This document shows positions 36,501-47,067 of a stretch of DNA of 64,000 bases, piece by piece (within the stretch, counting starts at the first letter, position 1; each line of letters opens with the position of its first letter). The DNA is from Tetranychus cinnabarinus (Eukaryota > Arthropoda > Arachnida > Trombidiformes > Tetranychidae), in contig WHVY01000003.1 of NCBI GenBank assembly GCA_022266195.1, positions 5,208,001 to 5,272,000 on the forward strand, given 5' to 3'. Made by a program: the position numbers and the translations under genes. The notes beneath the pieces were generated by a model, which was not told the DNA's origin, ran no database searches, and was given only the letters and a program-made list of their open reading frames with translations.

Positions 36501-39500
36501 GAACAGTTCTATTGACAACTCATCATCTGGATGAAGCTGATATTTTAAGTGATCAAGTGTCGGTTATACATCGAGGTAAACTTCTTTGTTCAGGATCACC
36601 TTTACTTTTGCGGTCAAAATATGGATGTGGTTATCAGTTGACAGTTTCTCGTCAAAGTGTCAGATCAGATGAAAAAGAGTTTAAAGATGAAGATTCAGGC
36701 CGTGCTTCTTGTGAACCACCTCATGGTCATGATATGTTAACAAGTGACTCCGATCGATTGATTGCCTTCATCAAGTGTCTTATTCCCAATGCAACTTTAG
36801 TTGAAGATCACAGTGCTAATGAAGTGATCCTTGCTCTTCCAAGAACAGGTCCGGACGGCAGTGTTCACGATTATGCTACATTTTTCCGCTGTTTAGATGC
36901 CAACATACACACATTGGGTTTCGGTTCCTATGGTTTAAGCTCAACTACTCTAGAAGAAGTGTTTTTAACCTTGTGCAACTCAGAGGAAAGTGGTATTCCT
37001 ATCCAAGAATCCAACAAATTAGCTTTATCTCGTAAGCTTAGTAATCAAGCTCAAGTGCCCAAATCGATACCTCAAAGTGATCCACTGATGACTGAAGCCG
37101 GACTTAGTTTACATCTTGATTCATCTTTCAATGGATACAATATGCCATCAGCCATGTTAGTTAGCGGTTTCCGTCTTAAAATGCTCCAGCTTTGGGCACT
37201 TCTTTCAAAACGAGCTCTTCACACAATCAACGACTGGAAATCATTGTTTTGTAATCTCGCCTTGCCGTGTATCTTCATCGCTTTAGCCATGGGAATGACT
37301 TGTATCAAGCCTCAATTTGCTCCCGACCCAATATTGCCAATTCATCCCGCAGTGTATGGACCATCGACAACTTCATTTTTCCATTTACCGGACGTTTCCA
37401 TAGGTTCTGATGACATGTTTGACCAAATTGTTCAAAATTTGTTGCATTCACGGACACGTCGCTCTTTCACTTGTCCTAAACCAAGAGACGGTTGGAAGGT
37501 TGCCAAATGTCCAGTTATCCGTGGTAAGCCTTTACTGCCAGCATCTCTAACTGGTGTCATTACATCTAAAGATGAAATTTGTAAATGTAATTCAACGTGT
37601 CCATCAAAATCAGCGTCAATTGTTTATGATACAATTGAAAGGCCAGTTGAAACGGAATATGGTTTTATTTACAATTTGACTTCATTAAGTTTACTCTCTT
37701 CACAATCATCCAAACCAGTTGAACATTTCCTCATGAATACTTTTCCGTCTTTCAATGATTTCCGTTATGGTGGTTTCACATTCCATTATCACGACAAACA
37801 AGTCAACTTAAACTCATACCCAATGCCCACCAAAATTGAACCAATGGTCAAAGTTTGGTTCGATAATAATGGTTACCATGCCTTAGCTGCTTACCTCAAT
37901 GCATTAGATAATGCGATATTGCGTGCCAATTTAGATGTTCACGGTTTACCTTCGGAAGAATACTCGATCACTGTTTATTCGCATCCCTTCCATATACGAT
38001 CCGCTCAATTAGGTGATCAATCATTGATGCAACGTGCAGGTGATGCTGGAATCGCTTTAATTATTCTTGTTGGATTCGTCTTCATTCCATGTTCCTTTGT
38101 TTTCTACATTGTTCGTGAGCGAACCCAAGAAGAGAAACAGTTACAAAAAATTTTCGGCATCGGGCCAATTCTTTATTGGTCTGCAGCCATCATTTGGGAT
38201 TCCCTATCCATCACCATATCCGGAATACTTTGTGGCCTAATTATTTACTCATTTCAAATACCCATTTATACGGCTCGACTCAATTTACCCGCAATTTTGG
38301 TGTTACTTTTACTTTTCGGCTGGGCAATGACTTCACTGGTTTATTTAATGGAAAAGCTGTTCAGTGAATCTTCAATTGCCTTCATGGTTATTTATTGTAT
38401 TGCTTTGTTTATCGGGATAAACACAATGGTCATGAGACTTCTTATTGACGTTTTCCAACTGTTGGAGGTTACCTCGTATTGGAAAGAAACATTTGACTCT
38501 TTTGTTCTCATCTTTCCACCTTATGCTCTCATGTCTGGTCTTGTTGATGTAACCAAAAATCAACTTTTTGCCGAAATTTACACCCTTTTTGGTCAAGATG
38601 CATATGTTAATCCATTCTCGATGCAAATGCTTGGAAAACATTATATTTATTTGGCTTCAGAAGGAGCCATTTTGTTCTTCCTTAATCTTTTCATTGAAAT
38701 TATTGCCAATTCATCATTTTTCCACTGGATTCGTTCATCTAAATCACCAATCTCATCTTCATCCACCTCATTATCTTCAGCCTCTTCAACCTCATCTTCA
38801 TCGGTCTCTGCTTCTTCTTCCACCTCAAACCCAAGAACAACAACGACGACAACCACAACGATAACTTCATCAACAACATCTTCATCTTCAACAATCAACG
38901 GACAATATGCTAATGAAGATTGTGATGTGATTGAAGAATGTCGAAGAGTAACTCAAACTGATGGTTCTCTTTTTGATATACTTCGAGTCATTGAAGTAAC
39001 CAAAGTGTTTAAATCAATGTTTGGTAAACGAGTAGCTGTGAACAATGTTTCCTTTGGAGTTCCTAGAGGTGAATGTTTCGGTTTACTTGGAGTTAATGGA
39101 GCCGGTAAAACGACATTATTCAAAATGTTAACAGGAACTCTTCAACCAACATCGGGTAAAACTCTCGTCAACAATAAAAGCATTGCAGCAACCTTGGCGA
39201 GTAACTCAAGTACGCTGGGTTACTGTCCACAGTCAGATGCTTTGGACATGGTGTTGACACCAAGGCAACATTTAATGATTTACGCTCGTCTCCGAGGTAT
39301 TCCTCATCTTCATCGATCCCACCTAATTTCACAATCTTTGACCAAATTCCAGTTAAATACTCACGCTGACATGCCCATATCAGCGCTTTCACGAGGTACG
39401 AGACGCAAACTTTGCCTGGCTTTAGCCATGTTGGGCAATCCTTCACTGGTTCTCCTTGATGAGCCAACCAGCGGAATGGATCCAATGAGTAGACGATGTT

Positions 39501-39994
39501 TGTGGCAAAATATTCAAGATGCTATTAAAGAGCGAAGATCGGTTCTGCTGACTTCCCATTCAATGGAAGAGTGTGATATACTCTGTTCAAGATTGGCAAT
39601 CATGGTTAACGGAAATTTCAGATGTATTGGAAGTCCCCAGTATCTGAAACATAAATTTGGAACCGGTTATACAATTACATTGAGAATAAATGAATCTTAT
39701 CTCAATTGGTCTGATGCCATTAATTACATGAAACAAAGCTTTCCCTCAATCATTTTAAGGGCCCATCATCACAACATGTTGGAATTTAGTTTACCTACAA
39801 ATGACATTTTACTCTCCGATATTTTTGCTGTCCTTCAATCAGCCATCCACAGGCTTCATTTGCAAGATTTTTCAGTTACACAAACTACTCTAGATCAAGT
39901 ATTTGTTAGCTTTGCCAATCAACAAGTCAACGATTTCCATAATTCACCACGATTGGCGAACATTCAAAGGACAGAATCTATGAAATTAAATTAA
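33545..39994 (+). CDS. Full-length ABC transporter, subfamily A, intronless
   Basis: One uninterrupted exon of 2149 aa from ATG 33545; the frame is open upstream, but MAFFRQLQLLLRHR is the typical ABCA start. TM1 is at about residues 25-45, followed by a large cysteine-containing extracellular domain, then a TM cluster at about 525-750. NBD1 has Walker A GRNGAGKTT at about 838, signature LSGGLARRL at about 935 and Walker B LIILDEP at about 957. TM7, a second extracellular domain and a second TM cluster (about 1505-1730) follow. A Ser/Thr-rich linker (about 1735-1785) precedes NBD2, which has Walker A GVNGAGKTT at about 1848, signature ALSRGTRRKL and Walker B LVLLDEPTSGMDP. The NBD2 signature has Arg in place of the second Gly of LSGG. 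ABCA proteins move lipids across membranes; the substrate is unknown here. AATAAA motifs lie within 100 nt of the stop. Confidence 0.95.
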   Translation: MAFFRQLQLLLRHRLILRRRQIFILGLEVFWPAIVFFTVLIFRLKFPPESSDTCFYHAKGLPSVGGVNFFQSLICTIDNPCLNETSYSQVPTFQGSKIHGLVESLSPLVTDTSITEIVHNLPSGIQLLTSLVDTLSDNVTDNFVQLFGDERMLKKAGLLRPSVPESIASLRAAATAMPFVMNFINNFSVSLNLHEDMNQLDLKKDGIDLIASFDPSAFGKIMCGQTPRIFIDDFNKLEGPESNSLDEAELASLKSDFCRDGYRHIMKHPSGPVIWAWLKPVLAGKILYAPDNPSTRAIISQMNKTFSGMPVWINALEDWSATLKSLEMFYQQPGIQERLVLAQPLLVKILGDEVQSFFADFTTQQQFTELLNTGGIVKLVQLITNIAQCFEHERFIGLPDEPALEAAARVYTATHELIAGVVFLNVNNTNSADGSVLLPKKIAYKIRADIDFVPTTKVLKDRIWEPGSRDHYSKHLGYFRGFVQVQEMIDRAITSIHINSSDLTFAPSVSLQQFPYSCYKKDKFGFFILALTPVISTVAWIFLIAFLIRDLVLERELNLEEYLRVTGLKASVAWVTWFLLGFSVMIFGSVCSLTIYKMANLVPHSNMFILYLYFIAFSFSIIMFCYLISCFFRTATIASLSGIVVYLATYLPFMVAITLENEMPYLNKLGSCLSMSTSFCFGIMYLARYEAQGIGIHWSNVWQSPMSEDTMNFASAGLMMIFDGCIYFLIAWYISNVNPPGRNGQRQPWYFFVLPSYWGLVPKRSQSRVLTPKIQAHIHSSGDHKMYSLEKGWHQKAGMSLHNLYVVYNKGSARSEHRAVSNLSLQLKEGQITTLLGRNGAGKTTTISVLTGQIRPTSGSVFVYGHPVPEEFDEARKLLGYCPQYNVLFDNLTIREHLKFFASLKGLLPDDQIEDDIDSMLHSTGLWNMQHELARNLSGGLARRLCVALAFVGGSKLIILDEPTSSVDPVARRSIWDLIVKHKASRTVLLTTHHLDEADILSDQVSVIHRGKLLCSGSPLLLRSKYGCGYQLTVSRQSVRSDEKEFKDEDSGRASCEPPHGHDMLTSDSDRLIAFIKCLIPNATLVEDHSANEVILALPRTGPDGSVHDYATFFRCLDANIHTLGFGSYGLSSTTLEEVFLTLCNSEESGIPIQESNKLALSRKLSNQAQVPKSIPQSDPLMTEAGLSLHLDSSFNGYNMPSAMLVSGFRLKMLQLWALLSKRALHTINDWKSLFCNLALPCIFIALAMGMTCIKPQFAPDPILPIHPAVYGPSTTSFFHLPDVSIGSDDMFDQIVQNLLHSRTRRSFTCPKPRDGWKVAKCPVIRGKPLLPASLTGVITSKDEICKCNSTCPSKSASIVYDTIERPVETEYGFIYNLTSLSLLSSQSSKPVEHFLMNTFPSFNDFRYGGFTFHYHDKQVNLNSYPMPTKIEPMVKVWFDNNGYHALAAYLNALDNAILRANLDVHGLPSEEYSITVYSHPFHIRSAQLGDQSLMQRAGDAGIALIILVGFVFIPCSFVFYIVRERTQEEKQLQKIFGIGPILYWSAAIIWDSLSITISGILCGLIIYSFQIPIYTARLNLPAILVLLLLFGWAMTSLVYLMEKLFSESSIAFMVIYCIALFIGINTMVMRLLIDVFQLLEVTSYWKETFDSFVLIFPPYALMSGLVDVTKNQLFAEIYTLFGQDAYVNPFSMQMLGKHYIYLASEGAILFFLNLFIEIIANSSFFHWIRSSKSPISSSSTSLSSASSTSSSSVSASSSTSNPRTTTTTTTTITSSTTSSSSTINGQYANEDCDVIEECRRVTQTDGSLFDILRVIEVTKVFKSMFGKRVAVNNVSFGVPRGECFGLLGVNGAGKTTLFKMLTGTLQPTSGKTLVNNKSIAATLASNSSTLGYCPQSDALDMVLTPRQHLMIYARLRGIPHLHRSHLISQSLTKFQLNTHADMPISALSRGTRRKLCLALAMLGNPSLVLLDEPTSGMDPMSRRCLWQNIQDAIKERRSVLLTSHSMEECDILCSRLAIMVNGNFRCIGSPQYLKHKFGTGYTITLRINESYLNWSDAINYMKQSFPSIILRAHHHNMLEFSLPTNDILLSDIFAVLQSAIHRLHLQDFSVTQTTLDQVFVSFANQQVNDFHNSPRLANIQRTESMKLN

Positions 39995-42900
39995 TTTTCA
40001 ATTGTATCTTTTTTTAGTCTATCATCTGTATAATAAAAAAATAAATAAACATAATAAATTTTTGATGAAACAAATTGTGCAAAATTTATTTATCTTTTAG
40101 TGTTTTACGAGATTTAGGTTCGTGTTAGATTTAAATGTTGAATGTAAGCGATATCAGTAAATCAAAGCAAGAGTTTGTAAAATTCAACAATAAGTTAAAC
40201 TGATATTAATGAGTGAAACTGGAAAAAAGATGTTGAAAATTGTCAAAAGTGGCTAGAGACAAATCAATTGAAAGATGGTAAGTGATTGAAAAATTCGGAA
40301 TCAACCCTAAAATCTATTAAAAAATACTGACAAACGCTTCAGTGAGACTGGTTTTTGACGATTTCTCATAAACATCATCATATACTTAATGATCACCGTT
40401 ATGTATGCGATTCAGTTTCACACATCTACTGTGAAGTTGGGAAAACAGTCAATTGAAAAAAAATATATTAACATCAACAATAGCAAACGCATTGATTCTT
40501 TGAACAAGAAAAGGAAGTGCAATAGAGAATGAGAAATTGAACTCTTTGATACTTTATTTTCCAGTAAACTGCATGAATCAATGATTAATAGGTAATATCA
40601 ATGTCAACCAAGTTTTTCACTTGTTATTCTTCCTTGAAAAAGATCTTCATTTTTTTTGTGTTAACCAACATAAGAAGAGATTGCTTCAAACGGAAGCAAG
40701 TAATCACTCTCAATGAGGGAACGTTTTTTATAGACTATTTTAGATGTGTTGCTTTGAGATACGGTCAATTACAGGTCCTTAAGTCAGCGTCCAAGAGGCT
40801 GTTGAGCAGGTCACTTATACGTCAATGAATACAAGTTGTTCAACAAGGTACCTTTCCTTATTGTTTTGCCAACCTTTTCTTTAGCTAACCAACTTTATTG
40901 CGAGTGATTTTATTGCCAAATCCTATTGTTGACTTGAAATTTTAACATACCTTTGAAGTATCTTCTGAATTGATAAAAACACATCGTTGATAGGTTATTA
41001 GGTCTATCACAGCGGAGTAGCTTATTACTTGGAAATCCAGCTTCCTCAATTCATGAGATTGCAATAAATTGATGACAATATCAAAACAAGTGAAAGGATG
41101 AACACAATTAGATATAAACACAATAAAACAATTGATGACAATGACCTTCTAGTCCAATTAATCGTTTTCTTAACATCCACATCCTTGGGTTGGATGAAAC
41201 TTGAAACAAAGCTTAACAATGGAAAGTTTATGGAAAAAAGATTACACTACCAAATTTACGATAAATTGTTAAATTGCAAGTTTTAGAGTAATCATGATAA
41301 ATTCAATTCAGAGAAATGAAGGAAATTTTAGTTTCCTAACAAACCCAAAAGGTCTAAATCTTATGATTTTCCTATTGTCTATCGCCTTGTAATTACCCTT
41401 TGTTATTAATATCTGTTAGTATCTGATATCCAATATCTGATAAAAAAATCATCAAGTTGTTGTGAACATTGTTCAGTGAACAAGGTTTTTCTTCGTTGTG
41501 CCAAGTAGATTAAGTCAATCGGTTAATCAATCAGTATTGTTTAAATATTAAGTCATTCAACAATAAACCATCCTTTAATGATAAGTAAATACCTTTATTT
41601 TAAATCTAACGGTGATTTTCAACAATAATAATGATCAACATTGAAGATTGGAAAAAGAAAAGCGTTTCTACCAAATAGTGACGCTTTGATGACCTTGTCA
41701 CTCAATTCAACTTTACGACATCACTGGACCGTAAAATGGTGCTCTTCCCGTCTCTTTCTTTCTCACTATCAATCATCATTTTCTTCTTCATTCTGATCAT
41801 CTTGCCTATTTCGTCCCCTTCATCCACTGCTTAACCCCCTTTTTCTTTCCACTTTCTTTCTTTCAAAATGATTTTGAACCCGTTTCACCCCCTTTTTATG
41901 GTGTTTTTACTCATAACAGATCAGATTCATGATTGACGAAAAACGTGGAAGCTATTAAGACGCTGATGAAATGGTATTGATGCTGATAATATAGAAATTT
42001 AACAATTGATTTCACCATTTGCAGCTACCTGTCCAATTGATCCAAACCAAGCCTATCTAAAGCTTTGACCGATGCATCAGATTATCCTAAATTATCCGCT
42101 GCATGAGAGATTTTATTGGCACAAGCTTTACCCTGAAAAATACTGTGACTATTGCACTTACTGACTCTATTTGGACAAAGATTGACATATTGTGAGTACA
42201 ATCAATGGAAATATTAATAATTTTGAATATTCAGATACATTTATCTAACCTTTTTATTTTTCTATTTCAGGCGAATCCATCCAATCATTGTTCTCATTTT
42301 GCATGGAAAACAGAGGTTAAATACTTGAATTGATCAAAGGAACTTTTGACATCTCCAGTTAAATTAATTAAGTAATTTGAGAAAAATGGAAACGTAATGG
42401 TTGCTGCATGAATTTAAAGATAACTCATGGTTGACGGTTGTTCAATATTGAGATTCACTAATTGGATATTATACATTAGTAGCAGTGAAATGTTTGTATA
42501 TCTTCTTTATCGAGAGTAAAATCAAATTGAGGATAAAATGGTTACACATTAACAGTATTTGCAAATCAAAGAAGCGCTAATACTGATATTTATTGAAACT
42601 TTTTGCTGTTTGTGTGGTGTGTTTTCGTTATTTATATTTACAACAATAATATTGAATGAAAAAGCTTACCAAACCTAACAGTAAACAGTAAAGAATCAAA
42701 TTAAGTTAAAACTGATCTTCTTTCAAGTTGATTGAACTTCAAACAATTACTGTTGAAATCCTTTGCCCTGATTGATCGGTCGATGGAAAATAATTATCAA
42801 TTTTTCTCTTTACTTTTCTGCTCTCTTTCTCCCTCTCTGCTCATCATCACCTCACTCCCTCCCTCTCTCTCTTCTCTATCATCCCTTGTTACCAAAAAAA

Positions 42901-43156
42901 GAGTTAAGAGGGACACAAGAATTAGAACAGAAAAGATGATGATAAAGATGAAAAATAAGTGAAGACGAGCTGATAACCTTGCGAAACAAGTTTTAAGCTT
43001 TGCCAGTTTAGCCATAAAAAAGATTCATTTATTAAATTGATTCAACTTCATTCATGATTTCAGTTAATTTTCAGATCACAATCTAATTTAAATATCTCAC
43101 TCTCACTCTCTTCATCTTTCATTTTTAGCTTGTTCAATCGATCGGAAAGCAAAAAA
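39995..43156. other. Spacer downstream of ABCA, no gene seen
   Basis: About 3.2 kb of AT-rich DNA. Weak plus-strand frames at 40601-40828, 41098-41286 and 42732-42962 have no recognisable family. A polypyrimidine-AG near 42024 is followed by a short segment faintly like ABCA cysteine-rich sequence, but it is too weak and not collinear with the fragment at 43157. CT-rich stretches occur at 41750-41880 and 42800-42890. Confidence 0.4.
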
Positions 43157-43351
43157 GATGGAAAAATATTGGCCAAAGCTGGACGACTATTTCAATCTCC
43201 ATAACCAAAGCGTGTAACAAGCCTACAATGGGCAATCACGACGAGATGCCTCTTCTCATGAATTTCAACTGTAATCTTCACCGTTTCTTTGAATCTCCAG
43301 GAAGATATGAATCAACTTGATCTCAAAAAAGATGGCATTGATCTTATAGCA
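43157..43351 (+). pseudogene. ABCA paralogue fragment (exon remnant)
   Basis: The stretch corresponds to ABCA residues about 158-212 of the gene at 33545-39994, in the same strand. A diverged part (KILAKAG-like, with in-frame stops) is followed by 43301-43351, which matches 34127-34177 at 49 of 51 bases. Both differences are C/T at third codon positions of Asp codons. Similarity ends at ATAGCA, where this copy reads A|GTAATA, a plausible splice donor, while the neighbouring gene continues coding. It is therefore either a remnant of an intron-containing paralogue or a partial duplication. Upstream stops argue that it is no longer a working gene. Confidence 0.6.
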
Positions 43352-45100
43352 AGTAATAACATCCTTCTTACCAGTCACTCTCTCTCAACTTGTGCATCAT
43401 TTTCCTTCCTTTCTTCTTACCTTCTTTTTTTACTTGGGCTCTCCTCAGGTCATTATTACATCATTACCATTAGCAGGGTATATTTATTTGATTTGACCAA
43501 AACAAAACCTGTTGAAGAACTATTTACGTCACAATTTGTTCCGATTTTTTGGTTTTTGTTTTGATCTCACTTGATCTTATTGCAAAAGGAAAAAAAATAA
43601 ACAACTTGTTGATAGATTGGATTATTCTTAGATTGGTCAGTATGAGTTCAACAGTCAAAATGTTTAAATAAACACTTTCCAAGATTAAGAGACGTCCAGC
43701 CATCTATCGCTTTTCACAACTGTTCAGTCAACGATAATTTTTGTTTCCAGACATTCACTTGTTGCAAATTTTAAACAGAGTTGATAGCAATTATTTTAGA
43801 CCATTTTTTTCTCGCACTTTTTAAAGTTCCTTTAATCATGATCAACAATAGATGTTACACGTTAATTAATACTCTTCTCTTTTCAATTACAGTTACAGTT
43901 GACGGTTACAATTCCAATTGTGGACAAGGCTGTGGTCATCCTGATAGAGGCTAACCTATTTGATATGGGAAAACGCAATTGAAACTGTCACCATTATGGA
44001 GTTATAATTGGATAATGACTTTCTGAGTTGCATGGTGTTGGTAAAAAATCCAAGTGGCATAAGAAAATGATTATTATGATGATCAAATATCTTGTTTTTT
44101 TCTTCTCTTCTCTTATCATTATCATCATCATCATAAAAATTTCATTTTCTATTTTTATAATTTCATTTTATTACCTGCAGCTCCTCAAGCGTCCACGATT
44201 ACTGGTAAAATAATTTGTGGTCATTCTCTTCCTATTTTACTGATGGATTCAATCGGATTGAGAGATACGGATCTTACTTTACCCTGATCAAGATGAATTT
44301 CCCTCTTTACCAAGCCAACTTTGTTCAGATGAATAACCAAATATTACATCCACATGGACCTGCAATTTCAGCTCATCATAATAATTATTATTTTTTATTT
44401 CATTTCATTTTACTTTTCTTATTCTCTTCACCTCCTGCTGACTCGACAAAAGTTGCTGCAGGATTTATAACGGCAAAATGATAGAGATGAACTGTTAGTC
44501 TGGCAGATTAAAATTTAGACTTTCGTTCAATTAAACAGAAAAAAATAAACACTCTCTTGGCTTGATTTCATTCATGATTATTTCTGATTTTCACATCAAA
44601 ATTTGATTTAAATGTCTACTTATTTTCATTTATTAAATTTATCATCTATTCAATCTAATCTAAACATTTTTGGAAATAATAAAAATGATATTTCGGAATC
44701 ACCTTATTCCTAAATTATTGATCATTGCGACTCATTAAGAATCAGTCCTAATTTTAAAAAATTCATAAATCCCTTATACATTATAGAGATTAAGCTTTGC
44801 TTCATTTTTGCTATCTTTGTGCATTGAAAGCAACTCCAATTCAAAAAATACTGTCATAAAGATCATGAAAGGTACAACAATGCGCTAAGATACCAAAAAT
44901 GAGGCAAACTTAATTTTCTATGCTGAATATTTGATAAAATAATTCATTCAATTTTACCGCATATTTTATATTAAACATTCAAGAATATTTTGAAAGAGAA
45001 AATATTCTTATTATACTGACACATGATAACTGGGTTTGATCACGATAAAAAAGTAGTTAAAGTTTAAGTTAATTAGTCATAATTTTGTATTAGAGTAGCG
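43352..45100. other. Spacer with an exon-like fragment at 43893-43982
   Basis: Mostly AT-rich DNA. At 43893 a pyrimidine tract plus CAG is followed by a 29-codon open segment (LQLTVTIPIVDKAVVILIEA and more) ending in TGA at 43980-43982. It is coding-like but has no match to the ABCA gene. Frames at 44028-44213 and 44215-44481 are hydrophobic low-complexity translations without support. Confidence 0.35.
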
Positions 45101-45308
45101 CACGGTAGTTGACGTGACCTTTAAGATAGTTTATTTTTTGAGTTTACCTTGGTCGGACTTCTTGGTCAGTCACTTCGAAACGTAAATAAAAAATCAACAA
45201 ATAGACCGAGCAACACCAAACTAACCAGAAGTAAAGAGGCAACCAAAGGGCAGAAAAAACTAGCGCTATCTTTTTGGGTATCCCGACCTATTAAAGTCAA
45301 CTACCGTG
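45101..45308. mobile_element. Candidate small element with 13-bp terminal inverted repeats
   Basis: CACGGTAGTTGAC at 45101-45113 is exactly complementary to 45296-45308, giving a 208-bp unit. The interior has no protein family, and no convincing target duplication flanks it, so the class cannot be assigned. It lies just downstream of the chemoreceptor-like gene. A chance inverted repeat is less likely at 13 perfect bases and 208 bp spacing, but cannot be excluded. Confidence 0.4.
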
Positions 45309-45403
45309 TGATTAAATTTGCCTTGAATAACAGATAAATCATTAATTACATTTACGCTTTGTCAACATTGGTCCAATTATTGAGCCATTGGAAATAACTG
45401 TGA

Positions 45404-47067
45404 TCAACTCCGAGCATTTGCTATCAAAAGTAGCAATAACATAGCAATTTCAGCTTGCACCTAATAAAAGTTGAAAAAAAACAAAATTTGAGTTTATTTA
45501 AAAGCAAATAAAAATTAACCCCTTAATAACCCTGAATAATAAAAGAAGTTAATTGAAATCAAAAGTACTTACTTTAATATAGTTCCAACTGCTTGCATAC
45601 AAGCACCAAAACACGGTCAATACTTTGTCATCAACCAAATAGTCCAACGTATTTAACACCTTGACTTTGACATCAACTGGGATGGGAACACCTGAAGAAA
45701 CATAGTTGAATAAGGTCGCGACACATTGATTGTACTAAAGTCGAAAAAAGGAAATTAAAAATTAGATTGAATTACATCAACAGAAACGGAAACAAAGGCA
45801 AAGGGTAACAGTAAACTGAAGGTTGATAACCAAAAATGGTTAGCAATATGTGTAAAGGTATACATTAAAAGGTTTACATAGACATATATTTTTCAACTAA
45901 AATAATGAAAGGATAATAATTAAAGCTTACCTGTCGTTGACAATAAATACCCGGAATTATGTTGATAGATTGACCATAAAAAATGGTTAAAAATCCAAGC
46001 CAAATCATTATATAAAGCATGACACTAGTGACGCCTTTTGCGAAAAATATCAAATAAATAAGTAACGTTTCTGCGAGAAATGTTCCCATAAAAATGATGT
46101 TATTTGTTTTATCCCAAAAGATTCTTGATTTTTTAATTTCTTTGCATAAAAGTAAAATATTTTCCTCGTATTGTACTAGTGACAGTGTAAAGCTATTTGT
46201 AGATGAAATCGATGGGAAGCGCTTCTTTTTGATACGCTCATAAAATCTGGTCTCAAAATATTTACTTTGTCTTGATTTCAAGGAGCGTAAAAAAATGGTC
46301 TCCAACCGATTAAAACGATAACCACAATAGTAGAAATAAAACCCGAAAAGGATTGAAAAATTGACTTCCCAAGCAGCAGCAAGAAATCCATGAAATCCAG
46401 TGTTGATTGAATTGAGAATGGTTAAAGGTAAATAACTGATTGGGAAAAACAGCAATATTGGTATATTGACAGACCAACCCGTAAAATAACTAATGGCTAA
46501 AGCTGACTTTAAGGCTATAAAGGTTGATTTAATCAACAGAGGTGGCAAAGGGTAACACAATTCATGAGTAAATTGTTTTTCACGCTTGGAATCATTGGTT
46601 GTCTCAAGTATACTCATCGGTTTGATCCAATATTGATATCGATGGTTGATTGTTGAAATATAGCAAACAGTCCGAACTCCATTTGCAATCAAAGTCCACA
46701 GAAAGCAAACAATTAGATACCAAAAACGAGCCGATCCCATGTACCAAGTAAAATCACCCAAAACGACGGCCACTTTGAATGAAGAAACAGCCGTTAACGA
46801 GGCAAATTTGATGCAACCATAAATTAAATCAGGCCAAGCAAGTAACCGAATCAACCAAAGCAATGAACCAAATTTATAATGGTTACCAGGATAATATGGG
46901 AAATAAGCTAAATGGCAACGAAACAATGAGTTCAATTTTGAATGATAAGCTTTAGATGGACAAGCCATTCCAGAATGTCGCTTTTCACTATTAGATTTGA
47001 TGAGTAGTTGAATAGTTATTACTAGCTGGAACAATTTATTCCAACAAATTACCAATTTACTTTTCAT
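45404..47067 (-). CDS. Polytopic membrane protein, gustatory-receptor-like (3 exons)
   Basis: Minus-strand exons 47067-45931, 45734-45573 and 45460-45404 have GT..AG borders in phase 0 and encode 451 aa. Several hydrophobic segments are visible (WLIRLLAWPDLIYGCIKFAS, FWYLIVCFLWTLIANGV, IPILLFFPISYLPLTILNSI, VNFSILFGFYFYYCGY, IIFMGTFLAETLLIYLIFFA, LYIMIWLGFLTIFYG, IAMLLLLLIANA), about seven in all. A large basic intracellular-type loop lies before the last ones. The plan of one long exon followed by two short 3' exons, the second ending in a terminal hydrophobic helix, resembles arthropod gustatory/odorant receptor genes. The TYhhhhhQF end motif is absent (the chain ends LLLLLIANARS), so family membership is tentative. 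No frameshift is seen, so this copy looks functional. Confidence 0.6.

Noticed and set aside
42024..42320. Short segments faintly resembling the ABCA cysteine-rich N-terminal region
   Set aside because: Similarity is a few residues, interrupted by stops, and in the wrong order relative to the ABCA gene.
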